From JAOADN01 sp049323795 (lineage in GTDB: Bacteria; Pseudomonadota; Alphaproteobacteria; Rhodobacterales; Rhodobacteraceae), in assembly GCA_049323795.1 (NCBI GenBank), contig JBMOOH010000024.1, positions 1 through 24,011 of the forward strand: a stretch of 24,011 nt of DNA, written 5' to 3'. Below are positions 20,658 through 24,011 of the stretch, in pieces. The stretch's first letter is position 1; every line of letters begins with the position of its first letter. The position numbers and the translations under genes are program-made. The notes beneath the pieces are model-generated. The model saw nothing but the letters and a program-made list of their open reading frames with translations, was not told the DNA's origin and searched no databases.

Positions 20658-22118
20658 CTACCCCTGCACCGCGCCGAACCACTGCGCCCAGAGGCCCGCG
20701 GCCCAGAACATGAGGCTGAGCGTCAGCATCAGGATGCCGATCCCGAACTTGTCGCGCATGGCGAAGACGATCGGATCGTAGTCCTGCTTGCCGTACCAGC
20801 CGAGCGCCACCATCCGGACGAGCCAGAGCGCCATCGGGAACATCGCGGCCCAGAGGATCCAGGTCGTCGGGTAAAGCTCCCTCCCCTGGTCGCTGACCGA
20901 GTAGAGGAAGAAGATGACAAGCGCGCCGATGGTGCCGAGCCAGGCGACGTTCAGAAGGTCGCCGCGGTCGGAGCGGGCATAGCCGCGGCCGGGGAGTTTC
21001 TCGTCGGACTTGGCGAGCGTCAGCTCGGTCAGCCGCTTCACGCAGCCGAGCGTGATGAAGATCGGGAAGATGAAGATCAGCATGTAGATCGACACGTCCA
21101 CCGCCGCCGCCGCCGCCCCCGCCACGACACGGACGGTGTAGAGGGACGCGAGCGTCGCGATATCGACCCAGCGGAGGCGCTTCAGCTTCAGCGAATAGCC
21201 GAGCGAGAGCATCATGTAGAGGACGATCACCCCCACGAAGGCCCAGGTCAGCGCGAGCGCGATCCCGATGGCGAGGGCCCCGAGCCCCGCAGAGGCCGCC
21301 ATGCCGATCTGGATCGGGACGTCGCCGCTCGCGAAGGGACGGCGGCACTTGGTGGGGTGGAGGCGATCGGCCTCGAGGTCCATCAGGTCGTTCACGATGT
21401 AGATGCACGAGGCCGCGGCCGAGAAGGCGACGATCCCAAGGAGGATCGGCAGGAGCGTCGCGAGGTCGAAGCGGTGGGCGGCGATCATCGGCAGGATCAG
21501 AAGGACGTTCTTGACCCACTGGTGCGGGCGCATCGCCCTGAGAAGCCCGCGCCAGTCCCAGCCGCCGGGAAGGTCGGTTACGGCGACGCCTGCCGCGGCA
21601 AGGCCCCTGGCGGCCGAGACATGGCCCACGACAATCGCGTTTTCGGCCCGTTCCCAGACCGCCATGTCCACGGGCGCGTTCCCCGCGTAGTCGAAGCCAC
21701 GCTCGCCGAAGGCGCCGACGAGCGCCGCAGCCTTGCGGCGGCCCTTGAGGTTCGTCTGCCCGTCCGACGCGAAGACGCGGTCGGAGAGCGCATAATCCGC
21801 CGACAGCCGCCGGACGAGCGACTCGTCGGCCGCCGAGGCGAGGATGACCTCGCGCCCTTCGGCACGGGCCCTGAGCGCAAGCTCGGCGACGGCCGGGCTC
21901 ACCGGCAGGAGATCGGTGCGGATGGGGGCGATGCGGGCGAGCTCGGCCTTGAGCCGCTCGGGGCGGCGGAAATCGCGCAGGACGGCACGGAGCACCCCGA
22001 ACGGGTCGCGGCCGAGGCCGGCCCAGAAGGTCTCGAACAGCATGTCGGTCCGCAGGAACGTACCGTCCACGTCAAGGACAAGCGGCCGCGACGCCGCCAC
22101 TTCCCGGATCTCCGTCAT
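20658..22118 (-). CDS. HAD phosphatase-UbiA prenyltransferase fusion (DPPR synthase-like)
   Basis: The 486-residue protein joins two domains. Residues about 10-185 form a HAD phosphatase: LDVDGT (15-20; Asp16, Asp18), a Ser-containing motif ILASAADES, Lys125 in TNLKG and DYAGNAPVD. Residues about 190-480 form a multi-pass UbiA transferase with RPHQWVKN (197-204) and NDLMDLEAD (243-251) followed by HPTKCRRP, as in decaprenyl-phosphate phosphoribosyltransferase (Rv3806c, UbiA). The domains could perform consecutive reactions: transfer of 5-phosphoribose from PRPP to polyprenyl phosphate, then dephosphorylation. The ATG at 22118 overlaps the stop of the transglycosylase gene by one base. It converges on the DprE1/E2 genes. 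The function is inferred by family. Confidence 0.85.
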   Translation of the reverse strand: MTEIREVAASRPLVLDVDGTFLRTDMLFETFWAGLGRDPFGVLRAVLRDFRRPERLKAELARIAPIRTDLLPVSPAVAELALRARAEGREVILASAADESLVRRLSADYALSDRVFASDGQTNLKGRRKAAALVGAFGERGFDYAGNAPVDMAVWERAENAIVVGHVSAARGLAAAGVAVTDLPGGWDWRGLLRAMRPHQWVKNVLLILPMIAAHRFDLATLLPILLGIVAFSAAASCIYIVNDLMDLEADRLHPTKCRRPFASGDVPIQIGMAASAGLGALAIGIALALTWAFVGVIVLYMMLSLGYSLKLKRLRWVDIATLASLYTVRVVAGAAAAAVDVSIYMLIFIFPIFITLGCVKRLTELTLAKSDEKLPGRGYARSDRGDLLNVAWLGTIGALVIFFLYSVSDQGRELYPTTWILWAAMFPMALWLVRMVALGWYGKQDYDPIVFAMRDKFGIGILMLTLSLMFWAAGLWAQWFGAVQG

Positions 22119-23086
22119 CAGCCGCTCACCGCAAAGACACAGCCATCCGTCACCAGATCGGGGGGCGTCCGGCACAGTCCGCGCGCGACCGACCACGCGG
22201 CAAGGACCTTGGGCACGTAATCCCGCGTTTCGGGAAAGGCCGGCACACCGCCGGCCGCCTTCACCGCGTTCTCGCCCGCATTGTAGGCCGCAATGACCAT
22301 GACCGGGTCGCGGTTGAATTCGGTCATCAGCCAGTCGAGATAGGCGACACCGCCCTTGATGTTCTGGCCCGCATCGCGGCTGTCGCCGATTCCGAAGCGG
22401 TCGGCAGTCGCCGGGATGAGCTGCATCAGGCCCACGGCACCGGCGGGGGAAACGGCATCCGTCCTGCCTGCGCTCTCGATTCCGATGATCGCAAGGACGA
22501 GTGCCGGCGACACCTGCGTGCCGACGGTCGCCTCGAGTATCTCGCGTCCATGCGCGGCGGCGACGTCCTGCAGGTCCTGAAGGCGCGGCGCGGCGACCGA
22601 GGTGCCGCCCGGTCCCTGGCTGAGCGCAGCCAGCGCCGACGGGAATCGGCCGTCCGCTTCGCCGATCCGGGTCGGAACGTAGGTCCAGAACCAGTCGTAG
22701 GCAGCGCTGCCTTGCCCGGCGCCCGGGGACCGGTCCGCCGGGGGCGCGAGGCCGGCGGCCGCCCCGCCGCGCGGAATCGGGTTATCGGGACGCGGCATGA
22801 CGGCCGACAGCATCAGTTTCTGTTCCTCGGGGTCGATCTGGACGGTGATGCGCCTGCCGGAACGGGCATCGGGGACGCCGATCCGGCGGAACGTGAAATC
22901 GGGATAGACCGGCCGGTCGCCGACCTTGACGGTCCGGGCCGAAGGACCTTGCGCCGTGGGCCGGATCTCCGCGCCGGTCCCGGACCCTGCCGGCGCGGCC
23001 AGAACTGCGTCCGGCTGCGTCGGCCCTGCAACCGCCGGCACCGCTACACACGCAACCGCAAGAGCAATGGCGCACCACTGCTTCAT
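22118..23086 (-). CDS. Secreted lytic transglycosylase (SLT domain)
   Basis: This 322-residue protein would cleave the peptidoglycan glycan strand in the periplasm. A signal peptide covers residues 1-20 (charged start MKQW, hydrophobic core, cleavage near VAGP). A middle region of unknown role includes YDWFWTYVPTRIGEADGRFP (130-149). The SLT catalytic domain occupies residues about 175-300: likely catalytic Glu204 in IIGIESAGR, GAVGLMQLIPATA, NIKGGVAYL, AAYNAGENAV and FPETRDYV. I start at 23086 because the signal peptide begins there; upstream in-frame codons would precede it. AGGACAGGCGGA lies upstream. The stop overlaps the UbiA fusion start, which suggests co-expression with glycan assembly. 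Confidence 0.92.
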   Translation of the reverse strand: MKQWCAIALAVACVAVPAVAGPTQPDAVLAAPAGSGTGAEIRPTAQGPSARTVKVGDRPVYPDFTFRRIGVPDARSGRRITVQIDPEEQKLMLSAVMPRPDNPIPRGGAAAGLAPPADRSPGAGQGSAAYDWFWTYVPTRIGEADGRFPSALAALSQGPGGTSVAAPRLQDLQDVAAAHGREILEATVGTQVSPALVLAIIGIESAGRTDAVSPAGAVGLMQLIPATADRFGIGDSRDAGQNIKGGVAYLDWLMTEFNRDPVMVIAAYNAGENAVKAAGGVPAFPETRDYVPKVLAAWSVARGLCRTPPDLVTDGCVFAVSG

Positions 23087-23215
23087 TCCGCCTGTCCTGC
23101 CTGCCTCGTCACCTTGTTGTTGATCCAGCCTCGCAGATCGCGGCCCGCTCGGCCAGCGGCGGCGGACAATGGCCTGCATTTCTGGCGAAACTACGGCCAT
23201 TCGGCAACAGAAGTC

Positions 23216-23242
23216 CCCTTGCCGGCCCGAATGCGGCAAGGG
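23216..23242. repeat. 9-bp inverted repeat in the transglycosylase-pilin intergenic region
   Basis: CCCTTGCCG (23216-23224) and CGGCAAGGG (23234-23242) are perfect inverses around 9 bases. They sit in the 351-base divergent gap 23087-23437, which holds no credible gene. A GTGCCAT/ATGGCAC pair also lies further on (about 23314 and 23350). Promoters of both flanking genes are probably here; none was assigned confidently. Confidence 0.35.
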
Positions 23243-23437
23243 ATCACGAACGAATTCAGCCGGTTGGGCGGAGCGGCCGCGAAAAAGCCCCAAAGGCCCG
23301 AAATTGTGCCATCGCTGCCCAACTCCTGCCACTTTTCGGCGGCCAAATCATGGCACGGCGTTCGGGGGACATCACCGTACAGGCTCGGACTTCCCCGGTC
23401 CGCCGGGCAATCGCGGCAGTTTCGGGGAAGAACGAGA

Positions 23438-23632
23438 ATGAACATCTTCAGGCATACCAGGAGATTCCAGGACGAGCAGGACGGGGCGGTGACGGTCGAC
23501 TGGGTGGTGCTGACCGCCGCCGTCGTCGGCCTCGGCGTTGCCGCGCTTGCAGCGATCCGGTCGGGAACCGGAGCGCTGGTGACCAAGATCAGCGCGGACC
23601 TCGCCGGCCAGACGATCTCGACCACCTTCTGA
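23438..23632 (+). CDS. Short Flp-like (type IVb) pilin
   Basis: This 64-residue protein begins with a basic stretch (MNIFRHTRRFQDEQDG) and then a single hydrophobic helix (AVTVDWVVLTAAVVGLGVAA). The layout matches type IVb Flp prepilins: cleavage would follow Gly16, leaving Asp at mature position 5 where most Flp pilins have Glu, and Trp at position 6 where Tyr is usual. It would be exported and processed by a TadV-type prepilin peptidase; no peptidase or Tad secretion genes are in this window. GGGGAAG precedes the ATG by about 8 bases. A strong terminator follows. Confidence 0.75.
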   Translation: MNIFRHTRRFQDEQDGAVTVDWVVLTAAVVGLGVAALAAIRSGTGALVTKISADLAGQTISTTF

Positions 23633-23665
23633 TCCGCGCGACGCCGGGCAGGCTGCGGGCGGTCC

Positions 23666-23691
23666 GGGCCGCGTCCCCGACGCGGCCCTTT
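23666..23691 (+). terminator. Rho-independent terminator after the pilin gene
   Basis: GGGCCGCGTC (23666-23675) and GACGCGGCCC (23679-23688) form a perfect 10-bp stem with a CCC loop, followed by TTT (23689-23691), 33 bases after the pilin stop. Confidence 0.75.
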
Positions 23692-23888
23692 GCGTCGGTC
23701 TTCCCGGCCCCGACGGCACCCCGTGGCGCACCTGCACCGCGTCTGCGCGCCCGTGCGGGCGGGTGCATGGGGTTGCGGGCGGCGCGGCGGAAAGGATCGG
23801 CTCCGATTGTCAGCAGGTGGAGAAACGCAGGTGGTTAACTGTTTCTGATGCCCGCTGCGCCGGACTGAAAAAGTACCCCAGATGCCCT
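23692..23888. other. Non-coding stretch between pilin terminator and IS element
   Basis: About 200 GC-rich bases with small hairpins and no convincing gene. A 63-residue reading frame at 23763 (plus) runs into the IS element and looks like noise. A short AT-rich stretch (GGTTAACTG, then GACTGAAAAAGTACC) lies just before the IS end. Confidence 0.5.
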
Positions 23889-24011
23889 AGGCGGTGTCTT
23901 CATTTAGGTCAGCCACGCCATCGCGCAGGCGAGCGCGACGAAGGCTTTGAATGAGGCAGTGGTCTTTTCGCATCTGAGGGCGATACGTCGGAAGCGTTTG
24001 ATGCGGTTGAA
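23889..24011 (-). mobile_element. IS5-family insertion sequence, end only
   Basis: One end of an insertion sequence runs off the right edge. The boundary is estimated near CTAG (23887-23890), followed by GCGGTGTCTTCATTTAGG, which reads like an IS terminal repeat directly before the transposase stop. The exact end, the target duplication and the other half cannot be seen. Confidence 0.65.
23904..24011 (-). CDS. IS5-family transposase, C-terminal 35 residues (cut by window edge)
   Basis: The minus strand encodes NRIKRFRRIALRCEKTTASF and then KAFVALACAMAWLT with a TAA stop at 23904-23906. The YxxxR-x6-E-type signature of IS5/IS1182-like DDE transposases (here NRIKRFRRIALRCEKT with the catalytic Glu) and the terminal ALACAMAWL are characteristic of IS5-family (IS427-like) transposases in alphaproteobacteria. 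Whether the full gene is intact cannot be judged. Confidence 0.85.
   Translation of the reverse strand, partial: FNRIKRFRRIALRCEKTTASFKAFVALACAMAWLT

Noticed and set aside
23350..23370. Sigma-54 promoter before the pilin gene (ATGGCACGGCGTTCGG)
   Set aside because: TGGCAC is present but the -12 element reads TTCG rather than TTGC.
23763..23954. Small plus-strand gene of 63 codons near the right edge
   Set aside because: No SD or domain, and it crosses the IS boundary.
1..24011. CRISPR arrays, tRNA or rRNA genes, prophage or defence modules
   Set aside because: No regularly spaced repeats, cloverleaf-like sequences or recognisable phage or nuclease modules were found on reading both strands.

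Overview
The window is one contiguous piece of a high-GC alphaproteobacterial chromosome, most likely from the order Rhodobacterales. This is inferred from gene content and protein style: an ethylmalonyl-CoA pathway pair (ccr and ecm), a LuxR/LuxI pair with a small conserved-looking ORF ahead of luxR, a DUF6455-type cysteine protein, a short Flp-like pilin with a GAVTVDW core, and a CCGGGATACTTGG-type intergenic element. I see no tRNA, rRNA or CRISPR array. The genes are intact apart from an IS5-family transposase cut by the right edge.

Layout. (1) 1-2.2 kb, minus strand: a LacI-type regulator followed by a sugar phosphate isomerase/epimerase, with candidate operators in the gap to the divergent phosphoglycolate phosphatase gene. 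(2) 2.2-4.2 kb, plus strand: gph, then a CaiB/BaiF (class III) CoA-transferase. (3) 4.2-5.2 kb, minus strand: an HTH-less Lrp/AsnC ligand-binding protein tightly linked to an SDR oxidoreductase. (4) 5.3-8.5 kb, minus strand: a quorum-sensing block of small ORF, luxR, luxI and a RecD-like helicase. (5) 8.7-13.6 kb: crotonyl-CoA carboxylase/reductase and a PlsB-like acyltransferase on the minus strand, divergent from ethylmalonyl-CoA mutase. (6) 13.7-17.5 kb: a DUF6455 protein, purine nucleoside phosphorylase, a ChaC-like cyclotransferase on the minus strand, the two subunits of a 3-oxoacid CoA-transferase, and a small GNAT protein. (7) 17.6-22.1 kb: a polyprenyl-phospho-pentose cluster, made of a flippase-like membrane protein, DprE1-like oxidase and DprE2-like reductase on the plus strand, facing a HAD-UbiA fusion on the minus strand that overlaps a lytic transglycosylase gene by one base. 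(8) 23.1-24.0 kb: an Flp-like pilin with a strong terminator, then the IS5-family remnant.

How the genes fit together. Ccr and Ecm catalyse two steps of acetyl-CoA assimilation by the ethylmalonyl-CoA pathway. The two CoA-transferases and the acyltransferase also belong to acyl-CoA and lipid metabolism. The cluster at 17.6-22.1 kb contains every enzyme class expected for making decaprenyl-phospho-arabinose (DPA) from PRPP and polyprenyl phosphate, plus a possible flippase, but no arabinosyltransferase is visible, so the acceptor is unknown.

The most interesting non-coding signals are stem-loops that cover the Shine-Dalgarno (SD) sequences of luxI, the DUF6455 gene and, more weakly, deoD. Others are an AT-rich 9-bp dyad upstream of the luxR block, repeated ATTTTG(C/T)AA motifs at the ccr promoter, and a terminator-plus-repeat element through which the deoD reading frame runs. 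Many start codons were moved downstream from the longest possible ORF because an SD sequence or family alignment favours an internal start.
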